A stretch of DNA of 64,000 nt from an uncultured Pelagibacteraceae bacterium (GCA_902584685.1 CACIAP010000001.1:47501-111500); one strand, 5' to 3'; shown: positions 36,866 through 45,389, counted from the stretch's first letter. The notes: generated by a model from the letters alone, not told the origin. Numbers and translations are program-made.

Positions 36866-38087
36866 AAAGAAATTAGACCTATCCCTGGGTCGAACTTTCA
36901 ATCTTTTAAAAAAACTTGGAAACCCTCAAGACAAACTTAATAATATAATTACGATAGTAGGTACGAATGCTAAGGCAAGTATGTCATATAGTCTAAAGGC
37001 AATCCTTAATCAAGCTGGATTAAAGTGTAATATGTACACCTCTCCACATCTTCAATCCTATACTGAACGTTTTGTATTTAATGATACTGAAATTGATGAA
37101 GAAAATCTTTTTAAATTGTTAGAGGATACAGAAAAAGTCTTAGGAGATGATAATGCGACTGTTTTTGAAATACTTACATGTGCTTTTTTAAAATATGCGG
37201 AAAGCTTCAAAGGTAATATTAACATAATTGAAGCTGGGTTATTTCACCAATACGATAGTACCAATGTTTTTAAAAAAAATTTAATGACATTAATTGGTGT
37301 AATACATAACGATCATTTTCAATGGCTAGAAAATAAAAGTATTGATGGAGTTATACATGAAAAAACTTGTAAGCTTTTAAACTCTAATATTTTTGTAAAC
37401 AAACAGGTGAATGATGAGATAGGTAAAAAAGTGGAAGAATCTTTAAATCAAAATACATCAAATAAATATTTTTTTGGAAAAAACTTCAATATCTCAAGAT
37501 CAGATAATAGCTTCATTCAATACCAAGATGATATTGGTGAATTAATATTACCAGAACCCAATATTCTAGGAGACCATCAACTTTATAATATTAGCACTTC
37601 AATTGCAGCGTCTAGAAAAATATTTAACGTTAAAGATCAAGATATAAAATCAGGTATTCAAAATATCTCCCTTAAAGGAAGATTACAGGAAATAAAGTCA
37701 GGAAAACTCAAAAAAATTGCAGGTAATAATAGATTGGTAGTTGATGGTGGTCATAATATTTCAAGCAGTTATGTCATTGCAAACTGGATTAAAAACCAAA
37801 ATCAAAAAGTTAATCTCGTTGTAGCTATGATGAAAGATAAGGAACATCAAAAATTTATGAAATCTTTTGAGGGTCTAGTTAATTCAGTTACTTTAATTGA
37901 TATTCCTAATCAGGATGGAGGGATTTCTAAAAATGAATTTAAAGAAAAGATAAGTAATCTCAATTTTAACTTAAAAATTTCAGATAGTATCGACAGTGCA
38001 ATTCATTTAAACTCAAAGGATATAAACACTATTACCTTAGTGTGTGGATCGCTTTATTTAATTGGGGAAGTTCTAAATTTAAATTAA
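36819..38087 (+). CDS. folC: Folylpolyglutamate / dihydrofolate synthase, divergent
   Basis: Mur-ligase-fold enzyme adding glutamate to folates. ATP loop GTNGKGS reads GTNAKAS (residues 48-54), keeping Lys and Ser. SPHL, the ATN-like segment EAGLFHQYDSTNVF, the Lys of HEKTCK and DGGHN are recognisable in order. The GLGGRLDATN signature is largely lost. It is 422 aa. Position after accD is standard alphaproteobacterial synteny. It overlaps convergent trxA by 4 bp. Confidence 0.86.
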   Translation: MNKLQNLISELEKHHKKKLDLSLGRTFNLLKKLGNPQDKLNNIITIVGTNAKASMSYSLKAILNQAGLKCNMYTSPHLQSYTERFVFNDTEIDEENLFKLLEDTEKVLGDDNATVFEILTCAFLKYAESFKGNINIIEAGLFHQYDSTNVFKKNLMTLIGVIHNDHFQWLENKSIDGVIHEKTCKLLNSNIFVNKQVNDEIGKKVEESLNQNTSNKYFFGKNFNISRSDNSFIQYQDDIGELILPEPNILGDHQLYNISTSIAASRKIFNVKDQDIKSGIQNISLKGRLQEIKSGKLKKIAGNNRLVVDGGHNISSSYVIANWIKNQNQKVNLVVAMMKDKEHQKFMKSFEGLVNSVTLIDIPNQDGGISKNEFKEKISNLNFNLKISDSIDSAIHLNSKDINTITLVCGSLYLIGEVLNLN

Positions 38088-38401
38088 GTATTTTCTTTAA
38101 TCCAAGAAACAATATTAGATTTAGTGGTAGCTCCAACTTTTGTTGCTTTCAATTCTCCACCAGAAAATAAGAGCATAGTAGGAATACCTCTGATTCCGTA
38201 TTTTGTTGGAGTGTTGGGTTCATTATCAATATTGTGTTTAGCAATTACAACATCAGACATCTCGTTAGAAATTTCTTCTAGGATTGGTCCAATTTGTTTA
38301 CAAGGTCCACACCACTCTGCCCAGAAGTCAACTATAACTGGTTTGCCAGCCTTGATAACTTCTGCTTCAAAGTTTTCGTCTGTTACGTTTACGGTAGCCA
38401 T
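38084..38401 (-). CDS. trxA: Thioredoxin
   Basis: A general disulfide reductase of 105 aa. Active site WCGPC (C31, C34), cis-Pro in GIRGIPTMLLF and the N-terminal VTDENFEAEV are all canonical. It follows folC in the usual gene order but is on the opposite strand. Confidence 0.97.
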   Translation of the reverse strand: MATVNVTDENFEAEVIKAGKPVIVDFWAEWCGPCKQIGPILEEISNEMSDVVIAKHNIDNEPNTPTKYGIRGIPTMLLFSGGELKATKVGATTKSNIVSWIKENT

Positions 38402-38467
38402 AGTATTTATATATAAAGATTAGATTAATATTCAAGCTCAAAATGATTAAAATCTATTTTATCCACA

Positions 38468-39949
38468 TTAAACATTTTGATATTTCTTCTCAATAGACAT
38501 TACAAAATTATTTAGTTGGTCCAAAAATTTGAGATTTTTTTCATCATTTTCATTAGAAAATTTTTCTCTTAAATTGTCGCACTCGAAATAAAATTCTTTG
38601 CATGTCCACCACTTCTCTTTTTTATTGCTAAGAATTCTCTTAGCTATATCTCGCTTTACCTGTTTTAAAATAGATTCGGGCAGAACATGGGGAGCTTCTT
38701 GAAATATTATTTTTTTGCCAAATCCAACAAGTCTTTCATCCTCAAACTTATCTAGCAATCTTAGTTTGTCTGACCAAGATGCCTCGTGCCATTTTGAGAA
38801 TAAATTTGTATCTTTGTTTGGAGTGAACTTTTTATATATACTCTCTTCTGGAAGTATATCTTCTTGAGATTTTGATTGTTCTTTTTCTTCAGCAATTTCT
38901 CTTAAAGCAGTTAATATATTTTCTGAAAATTTTTCGTTACTGTTTACTAATTCAGCTCTTTTTATCAGTATATTTTTATCTATTGCATTATAGGGTTCAA
39001 CATCCATACCAAATTTTTTATCCAAAATTATAGGTGCTTTATTTGATCTGATAGTTCTTAAAAATTTGGGTGATTTTTTCATCTCAGCTTTCAAATCATT
39101 GATCGACATTTTAAGAAGAGGCTCTACATCAATCCTTAGATCGACTGCTTGGCCCCACTGATATATAGGATGGGTACAAAATTTTGGGTGGAGAGGAGCA
39201 CAAAGGTAAAGTCTTGATTTTCCATAAAAATACTCATTTAAAGTAATAATCTTTTCTTTTTTAATAATTGTTTCTGTGTCTAACTTATTTGCAGTCTTTA
39301 AAAAATTGTTCCATGTTTCTGGCTGTTTTTTCTTAATTAAGCCTAGTACTTTAAGTGTGAGCTCAGCATCAAAAATTGCACTATGTGCTCCGCCAGATTC
39401 AAAACCATTCATTCTTGCTAAAGATTCTAATTTCATTACTGCATTACCCTTTTCGTTAATTTCGGTGTTTAATATTTTATTATCAATAGCAAAAGCACCT
39501 CTTGCTATATTTAGTCCATCATGTCTTTTGTTTGGTGAGGCATTAGTAATGTAGGGGTATCTAATACCCTTAAAAAACTCTTTTCTAATCATTTCATCAT
39601 CAAAACCTATGTTTGACCATCCCATGAATATTGCGGGACTCCACTTTTTAAAAATTGCTTCAACTTGATTTAACATCTGATAATGGCTTAGGTTTGTTTT
39701 TGTTAGCAAATCTACGTTTGTTTTATTAACGAGCAGCGCCATACACTGAGGTATTTCACCTTCTGGTAGTCTACATCTTAGATTAAATCTATCTTTTTCT
39801 TTAAAGTTTTCATCAACCAATATTCCTCCAATCTCAATTATGCTACCAAAATCAGTAGATGAACTTGATGACTCAATATCCCAAATAACAATATTCAATT
39901 TTTTTCCTTTTATCTTAATGCTTTTTGTGAAGAGGATATGATCTCGCAT
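38468..39949 (-). CDS. sbcB: Exodeoxyribonuclease I
   Basis: A 3'-5' single-strand DNA exonuclease. The DEDDh nuclease domain opens with IVIWDIESSSSSTDFGSIIEIGG; GWSNIGFDDEMIRKEFF and GGAHSAIFDAELT give the other acidic and His residues. ExoI-specific SH3-like and C-terminal regions follow (HPIYQWGQAVDLRIDVEPLL). It is 493 aa. It stands where many alphaproteobacteria carry addA/addB next to trxA. Confidence 0.92.
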   Translation of the reverse strand: MRDHILFTKSIKIKGKKLNIVIWDIESSSSSTDFGSIIEIGGILVDENFKEKDRFNLRCRLPEGEIPQCMALLVNKTNVDLLTKTNLSHYQMLNQVEAIFKKWSPAIFMGWSNIGFDDEMIRKEFFKGIRYPYITNASPNKRHDGLNIARGAFAIDNKILNTEINEKGNAVMKLESLARMNGFESGGAHSAIFDAELTLKVLGLIKKKQPETWNNFLKTANKLDTETIIKKEKIITLNEYFYGKSRLYLCAPLHPKFCTHPIYQWGQAVDLRIDVEPLLKMSINDLKAEMKKSPKFLRTIRSNKAPIILDKKFGMDVEPYNAIDKNILIKRAELVNSNEKFSENILTALREIAEEKEQSKSQEDILPEESIYKKFTPNKDTNLFSKWHEASWSDKLRLLDKFEDERLVGFGKKIIFQEAPHVLPESILKQVKRDIAKRILSNKKEKWWTCKEFYFECDNLREKFSNENDEKNLKFLDQLNNFVMSIEKKYQNV

Positions 39950-40003
39950 CTAAACAAGTAGCAAGTAAATTTGTTAATATATTAATTTAATAATTTGTCA
40001 ATT

Positions 40004-40687
40004 TCATTTGACAAAAAGGTTGTAAAATTTTTCAACTCTCTCAAGAAATTTATTTTGATAATCTAAAAGTTCATTGCCTTCAATTTTAAAATCTTGAAAT
40101 AGACTGTCTACTGTACACATCAAAACAACTCCCTGTGTGATATTGGAGTTATAAACTGTGTTATGCGCTAATGAATAGGCCCCTATTTGTAAAAAATAGT
40201 CTTCAATATACTCTTTCTTTTTCGGTTTATTACTTTGTTTAAAATCTAAAATTGTCTCTCTACCTTCATAAACACCTATGCAGTCAGCTGTGCCAGCATA
40301 TTTGTTAGGATAATATAGTGTTGCTTCAGCACCCCAAACTTCTGTTAGTTTATTTTTTAGACCATTATCTATAATTTCTTCCGCCATTTTTTTTGAGTGA
40401 TTGTTATCATCAATTAAATCTTGGTTAAGCTTTCCATGTAGAAACTCTTCAATAAACTTGTGAATTGAGCTACCTCTACTTGATGCTTCTTTTTTGATTC
40501 TATCTGCCTCAAGCTTTCCGACTCTTTCCTTCCATGCAGCTAATGCAGCTTTATCCTCTTCACTTTTTGTTGCTGAAAGTATGGTTGTAACAGAAGGTAA
40601 GTTTGATCCATCTAAAGAGTAGTGCCTTTTTCCTTGAATTAATGCTCGAGTAGAACTTGGATAATTAAATTTTTTATTCCATTCCAT
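40004..40687 (-). CDS. PD-(D/E)XK exonuclease of the phage/MGME1-like type
   Basis: A 227-aa nuclease. The N-terminal PSVTTILSATK and RGSSIHKFIEEFLHG, and the core GTADCIGVYEGRETILDFKQSNK...YFLQIGAYSLAH, give the D...DxK...Q arrangement of RecB/Cas4-type nucleases. The nearest families I recognise are the exonucleases of T7-like marine podoviruses and mitochondrial MGME1. It lies between exonuclease I and rmuC, so a role in processing DNA ends is plausible. Phage origin is inference. Confidence 0.8.
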   Translation of the reverse strand: MEWNKKFNYPSSTRALIQGKRHYSLDGSNLPSVTTILSATKSEEDKAALAAWKERVGKLEADRIKKEASSRGSSIHKFIEEFLHGKLNQDLIDDNNHSKKMAEEIIDNGLKNKLTEVWGAEATLYYPNKYAGTADCIGVYEGRETILDFKQSNKPKKKEYIEDYFLQIGAYSLAHNTVYNSNITQGVVLMCTVDSLFQDFKIEGNELLDYQNKFLERVEKFYNLFVK

Positions 40688-40723
40688 TTGAGCTGTTATA
40701 TTTGTTTTTTAATTTGAAATGAA

Positions 40724-41779
40724 TTAGTTTTTAGCTTGTTTGGGTTGTTTACTTAACTTTTCTACATTCTCTGTATTGATAGCTCTTTCAATCTGCTCTG
40801 GATCTTTTATATTTTCTAGTGTCCGCGTAATAGATCTGGCATCTTTTCCAAAACTGTCAACGACTGTCATAGCCTCCTCTAATTTTTTTCTTAATTTATA
40901 AATATTATCGAAATGAGTTGAAAATCTAGTACTGATTGTTTTTAAATGATCATAGATTTCTGTTGCGTGCTTTTGAACTTTCAAAGTTTGAAATCCCATA
41001 TGAAGAGATTGCAAATAAGCCGAGAGAGTATTTGGTCCTAAAATTACAACTTTATACTTTTTCATTATTTCTTGCGTCAACAGCTCTTTATTAACAGGGT
41101 CTTGATAAGAGCTTAATTCTGAAAATAAACTTTCTGTTGGAGCATAAACAATTGCGAAGTCTGTAGTTTTAGGAGGGTTTATATATTTATCATTAACTGA
41201 TTTTGCTTTGTCCCTAAAAGCTTTTGCTAAATTTTTTCTTGCATCAGCAGCGGCCTTTTTATCCTCATCTTTAAATGCATCCTCTATAGCTTTAAATTTA
41301 TCTACAGGAAAATGACTATCTACTGGTACAAGCACATCCTCTTTAAGTTTGATAGCAAACTCAACATTTTCACTCGTATCTTCTTTCATTTTAACATTAG
41401 ATAAATATTGTGAAGCTGGTAACAAATCCTCTAATAAAGATCCTAAACTGAATTCAGCTAATGTTCCAAATTTTTTCACCCCTGCAAGTATCTTATTAAT
41501 GCCTCTCTGGCTTTCATTTAAATCTTTTACCTGCATATTAAATGCTTCAACTTTTTGATTTACTGATGTTAGTGTCTGAGTCATATCTCTTGTGACATCT
41601 TTAGATAAACTGTTAAAAGATGCACTCATTGTATTAAATGAACTATTAATACTGTCCCTTAAATTATTAATTTCTTGAGAATTATCTTTTGGTTCCGATT
41701 TATTTCTCCTCTGAGTAATTAATAGGTAAATTATTATTACCATTAAAACTAAAATTAAATATAATATCGAATCTTGCAT
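40724..41779 (-). CDS. rmuC: DNA recombination protein RmuC
   Basis: Membrane-anchored protein linked to limiting recombination at repeats. An N-terminal membrane helix (YLILVLMVIIIYLLI) and coiled coil (about 30-110) precede the RmuC nuclease-like domain: FAIKLKEDVLVPVDSHFP, TTDFAIVYAPTESLFSEL and VVILGPNTLSAYLQSL. It is 351 aa. It forms a leftward rmuC-exonuclease-sbcB group. Confidence 0.93.
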   Translation of the reverse strand: MQDSILYLILVLMVIIIYLLITQRRNKSEPKDNSQEINNLRDSINSSFNTMSASFNSLSKDVTRDMTQTLTSVNQKVEAFNMQVKDLNESQRGINKILAGVKKFGTLAEFSLGSLLEDLLPASQYLSNVKMKEDTSENVEFAIKLKEDVLVPVDSHFPVDKFKAIEDAFKDEDKKAAADARKNLAKAFRDKAKSVNDKYINPPKTTDFAIVYAPTESLFSELSSYQDPVNKELLTQEIMKKYKVVILGPNTLSAYLQSLHMGFQTLKVQKHATEIYDHLKTISTRFSTHFDNIYKLRKKLEEAMTVVDSFGKDARSITRTLENIKDPEQIERAINTENVEKLSKQPKQAKN

Positions 41780-41870
41780 GCTATCAATTATGAATATTCC
41801 TATTTTATCAAACTATACAAGTAAAAAGATTAAAAAAACAAATGAAATTGTAATATAATTAACTAAAATA

Positions 41871-42002
41871 ATGGAATTTCAATTAACCTTTAAAATAATA
41901 ATTATAGTAGGAGTTTTAATAGCTGTTTATGCAACTTTAAGAAATTTAGATGTAATTAAAATTATTCTTATCTATCTTAAGGACTTGTTACTAAGAAAAT
42001 AG
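41871..42002 (+). CDS. Putative 43-aa single-helix membrane peptide
   Basis: An ATG-started ORF too short for the track. It encodes MEFQLTFKIIIIVGVLIAVYATLRNLDVIKIILIYLKDLLLRK. Residues about 7-22 form a hydrophobic helix, followed by an amphipathic basic stretch. It fills most of the gap between rmuC and hisG and overlaps the hisG end by 12 bp, as other convergent gene pairs here do. No family recognised. Its reality rests on composition and packing. Confidence 0.5.
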   Translation: MEFQLTFKIIIIVGVLIAVYATLRNLDVIKIILIYLKDLLLRK

Positions 42003-42674
42003 CTTAATAATATTTTTTAAACCTATTTTTGAAAAACTTTTTTTTGATGAAAAAACACACGCCTGAGATTTCAAAATTTCACCGTCTTTAAGTACACGTA
42101 AATTGTTACTTTTAATCGTTTTCCCAGTAGAGGTGATATCAGAAATCAAATTTGCTGAACCAGTAAAAGGGTAAACTTCCGTAGCGCCCAAACTTTCAAC
42201 AATTTGAAATTGAGTTACACCTTTTGAAAATAAGAAGTCTCTTGTCAGATTGGGATATTTAGTTGCAACTCTAAGTCTTTTCTTTTTTTTATCTCTAAAT
42301 TCAAACGCAATTTCTTCTAAGTCTGCAACTGTTTGAACATCAATCCACGGATCGGGAATAGCAACAACCAGATTTGCTTTTCCGAAATCATATTTTTTAA
42401 CAAGGTTTATTTTTTTTTGCGTATTAAATTCACTTTCTTTAAATAAGTCAAAACCAGAAAAACCCATATCTAGAGAACCATCCCCTAGTCTTTCTATAAT
42501 CTCTCTAGCATGTAAATATAATATTTTTAAATTTTTTTTATTTTTAATTGATCCAATGAGATCCCTTTCCCCTCTTTCTGAAATAAGTTTTAGTTTTTTT
42601 CTTTTAAAAATCTTTAAAACGTCTTTCCTTAATCTTCCTTTGCTTGGTATACCTATGTTAAATGTATTTTTCAT
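41991..42674 (-). CDS. hisG: ATP phosphoribosyltransferase catalytic subunit (short form)
   Basis: First step of histidine synthesis. GIPSKGRLRKDVL opens the protein; GDGSLDMGFSGFDLF and the PRPP-loop region ATEVYPFTGSANLISDITSTG are visible. At 227 aa it is the short form that lacks the regulatory domain and needs HisZ. The hisZ gene precedes it with a 3-bp gap. Confidence 0.95.
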   Translation of the reverse strand: MKNTFNIGIPSKGRLRKDVLKIFKRKKLKLISERGERDLIGSIKNKKNLKILYLHAREIIERLGDGSLDMGFSGFDLFKESEFNTQKKINLVKKYDFGKANLVVAIPDPWIDVQTVADLEEIAFEFRDKKKKRLRVATKYPNLTRDFLFSKGVTQFQIVESLGATEVYPFTGSANLISDITSTGKTIKSNNLRVLKDGEILKSQACVFSSKKSFSKIGLKNIIKLFS

Positions 42675-42677
42675 AAT

Positions 42678-43727
42678 TTACTTTAAGTTTATTGCTGCCC
42701 CAACAGCCGGCACTTTTTTTTTCGATCCTAAATTAGAAATTAATTGATCATATCTTCCACCATTAAATATATTTTTAATTCTATTTTTTGATTTAATGTC
42801 AATTTTAAACACCATGCCTGTGTAGTATTCGAGTTGTCTTCCAAAGGCAGTTGAAAAAATTACATTAAGCTTTGAAACTTTTTTATTTGATAATGGAAAA
42901 TATTTTTGATCGACTGCTAGATTAATTTTATTTTTTTTAAAAAATTTATTTAATTCCTGTGCTGCTTTGTTGATTGGACATTTGATCTTTAAAAACCCTC
43001 TAATAATTTTAGAAACATTTCTACCCTTGCTTGGGCGTCTTGGGTCTTTAATCTTTTTTTCAAACCTCTTTAAAATTTCATCAATGGATCTACCAGCAAT
43101 TATTGATGACTTATTTTCTTTGGTCATTTTTAGATAACGTTTTTTATCAACCTCTACAATTGTTGGATCAACATCTGAGTTTGTCTCTAATCTTTTCAGC
43201 AAGTCGTTGAAATAGCTTTCTCTCCAAAAATGTCTTGAAAGTCTCAACTTCCATCTCTTAGGGATATCCAATTTTGAGATTAAAAGATTAAATATTTCCA
43301 CATTTCCTATTGTCAATGTGCCTGTATAATACTTTAAGTTTTTTATTGATTTAATAGAAGTATCAATTATTTCTTTATCATCTTTTTTCTCATCTTTTGA
43401 ACCAATAATTTCAAATCCAATTTGGTCTCTAATAATTGAGTCTTTTTTATTATTTGATTTTCTATATGCTTGACCGCTATAAAATATTTTTTCTTTAGTT
43501 TTAAGATTATTTTCAAGGTACCTGAGGCAAGAAACTATTGTTAAATCAGGTCTTAAACATAACTCGCTTCCATTTTGATCGATAAATGAAAAGATAAACT
43601 TTCTAAAATTTTCGCCTGATCTTTGAACTATGTGATTAGCTTCAATTACGGATGGTAATTCAATGTATTTAAATCCTTTAGATTTTACAGATCTAAGAAT
43701 TTTTTCAGATAAATTTTTTGATTTCAT
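42678..43727 (-). CDS. hisZ: ATP phosphoribosyltransferase regulatory subunit
   Basis: A HisRS-like paralogue without tRNA charging that activates short-form HisG and conveys histidine feedback. The class II core is recognisable: LRPDLTIVSCLRY, IFYSGQAYR (motif 2 region), FGRQLEYYTGMVFKI and FNGGRYDQLI. It lacks an anticodon domain. It is 349 aa. It overlaps hisS by 23 bp, so the paralogues are adjacent. Confidence 0.93.
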   Translation of the reverse strand: MKSKNLSEKILRSVKSKGFKYIELPSVIEANHIVQRSGENFRKFIFSFIDQNGSELCLRPDLTIVSCLRYLENNLKTKEKIFYSGQAYRKSNNKKDSIIRDQIGFEIIGSKDEKKDDKEIIDTSIKSIKNLKYYTGTLTIGNVEIFNLLISKLDIPKRWKLRLSRHFWRESYFNDLLKRLETNSDVDPTIVEVDKKRYLKMTKENKSSIIAGRSIDEILKRFEKKIKDPRRPSKGRNVSKIIRGFLKIKCPINKAAQELNKFFKKNKINLAVDQKYFPLSNKKVSKLNVIFSTAFGRQLEYYTGMVFKIDIKSKNRIKNIFNGGRYDQLISNLGSKKKVPAVGAAINLK

Positions 43728-45099
43728 TGATTAAATTTTCTTTTGAAAATGTAACTTGATTATTTTCTCCTTTAATCCCAAGAAGATTTTTCAAGGTAAT
43801 TTTGTTATCTTTAAATTCATTTTCTCCACAAATTATTGCGACCGGACACGCTCTTTTATTGGCATAATTTAATTGTTTCCCGAGATTTTTTTTACTGTCT
43901 AAAAAGATTTCTGAATTAATATTATTTTTTCTCAAAGTTTCTAAAATTTCGTAATAATTTTTTAAATATTTTTCATCCATCACACAAATAATAACCGGTT
44001 TTTGTTCATTGATTTCTGGGTTTAATTGCATCATCGCAAATAACAATCTATCAACACCAATACTTACACCTGTGCCGGGTATATCCACTCCTTTAAATCT
44101 AGATATTAACTTATTGTATTGTCCTCCAGAGCAAATGCTTCCAATATCTACTTCTTTGCCTTTATTATTTTTTGCTTTAAAATTAAGATTAGTTTCAACA
44201 CAGAAACCATCATAATATGCAAGACCTCTAACAATTGTAAAGTTAGTTTTTACTTGATCAGAATAATTCCCAAACTTTAAAATTTCTAGAAGATCTTCTA
44301 ATTCATTTATTCCTTCTTGTGTTAAAGGATTTTTAAAATTTTGTTTAAGTTTATTCAAATCATTAATCTTTAAAAAATCTAAAATCTTAGATACTTGATC
44401 ATCATTTAGATTAGCACCTTTTGTAATTGCACCACTTTTATCTTTTCTCTCTTTTTTTAATAAATCCTCAACACCTCTTAACCCAAAACCAGGTTTATCA
44501 AGCTTATCTATAGCTCTCATAACCTTGGTCTGTTTAGTGTCTGGAATCTTTAGATCTTTGATTAGACCTTGAATTATTTTTCTATTGCTGACGTTAATGA
44601 TAAATTGATCTTTTTTTAAACCACACTCCAATAATGTGCTTGCAATTAAATTACATAATTCTGCATTCGCTTGAGCTGGGTTAACATTTCCCACAATATC
44701 ACAATCTGCTTGCGTAAATTCCCTGTATCGCGCATTTCCAGCTTTCTCATTTCTAAAAACATTTTGGATTGCATATCTTTTATATATTGATGGAAGTTCT
44801 TGATTGTTTAGAGCAACAAATCTCGCTAATGGACTTGATAAATCATAACGAAGGGTAATATCTTTAGTTCCGTCTTTAAAAGAAAATACATCAGACATAG
44901 GATTACTTTCATCCTCTGCGAGAAAGGATCCAATATTTTCTGCAATTTCAAAAGATGGAGTTTCCAAAGGGTCAAACCCGTATTTTATAAAATTATTCTC
45001 TATAACTTTTAAAAGTTTCTTTTTAAGAAGTAATTTTTTATTCCACCTATCTTCAAATCCCTGGGGTAACCCAGGAGTTAATTTATTTTCTTTACTCAT
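43705..45099 (-). CDS. hisS: Histidyl-tRNA synthetase
   Basis: Charges tRNA-His. Class II motifs: motif 2 VFRNEKAGNARYREFTQADCDIVG, the His-specific GLAYYDGFCVE and motif 3 GTGVSIGVDRLLFAM. The motif 2 loop and N-terminus (LPQGFEDRW) are of the alphaproteobacterial, eukaryote-related HisRS type rather than the E. coli type. The start is MSKENKLTPGLP; the track start would run through the tRNA-His gene. The ATG is only 5 nt after the tRNA CCA. Confidence 0.95.
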   Translation of the reverse strand: MSKENKLTPGLPQGFEDRWNKKLLLKKKLLKVIENNFIKYGFDPLETPSFEIAENIGSFLAEDESNPMSDVFSFKDGTKDITLRYDLSSPLARFVALNNQELPSIYKRYAIQNVFRNEKAGNARYREFTQADCDIVGNVNPAQANAELCNLIASTLLECGLKKDQFIINVSNRKIIQGLIKDLKIPDTKQTKVMRAIDKLDKPGFGLRGVEDLLKKERKDKSGAITKGANLNDDQVSKILDFLKINDLNKLKQNFKNPLTQEGINELEDLLEILKFGNYSDQVKTNFTIVRGLAYYDGFCVETNLNFKAKNNKGKEVDIGSICSGGQYNKLISRFKGVDIPGTGVSIGVDRLLFAMMQLNPEINEQKPVIICVMDEKYLKNYYEILETLRKNNINSEIFLDSKKNLGKQLNYANKRACPVAIICGENEFKDNKITLKNLLGIKGENNQVTFSKENLINEIKKFI

Positions 45100-45104
45100 T
45101 TTTT

Positions 45105-45179
45105 TGGTACCCTGGCTTGGGATCGAACCAAAAACTGAAGTTCCACAAACTTCCGTGATAACCATTTCACCACCAGGGC
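45105..45179 (-). tRNA. tRNA-His (anticodon GTG), A73 type
   Basis: On the minus strand: GCCCTGG...CCAGGGT-A-CCA, anticodon stem-loop GAAGT-TTGTGGA-ACTTC (GTG), and normal D-loop GG and T-loop TTCGATC. The acceptor begins with a G1-U72 wobble and the discriminator is A73 rather than C73. This is the identity pattern known from a group of alphaproteobacteria that lost the -1G rule. It is transcribed directly into hisS. Confidence 0.95.
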
Positions 45180-45343
45180 CTATGTTTATTTTATATTAAT
45201 TGTTGTTAAATTTAAATTTATTAAATAATTAAATTGCTAGCGTGCAGCCAGCATGTGTATGATGTCTGTGAAGTGAATTAAACGCATTATTTAATATAAT
45301 CATTATGAATAAATAGCATCTAATTATTAAAATACAAGAATGA

Positions 45344-45389
45344 ATTGTATAGGAATAGTAGCCCTGTGGGCTTCATACTCCTATACAAT
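45344..45389. terminator. Long palindromic hairpin downstream of the csp gene
   Basis: ATTGTATAGGA...TCCTATACAAT encloses TAGTA/TACT and GCCC-tgt-GGGC. The 46 bp fold almost end to end. It begins 15 bp after the csp stop on the minus strand, so a csp terminator is the simplest reading, though the following T-run is weak. The rest of the 45181-45404 gap holds no gene that I can see. Confidence 0.55.

Noticed and set aside
42678-45099. hisZ and hisS as a duplicated hisS
   Set aside because: HisZ lacks the anticodon domain and synthetase-specific motif 2 features; its place next to short-form hisG identifies it as the regulatory subunit.
43705-45165. Longer hisS start at 45165
   Set aside because: The added 22 residues are a translation of tRNA-His; the conserved HisRS N-terminus begins at the 45099 start.
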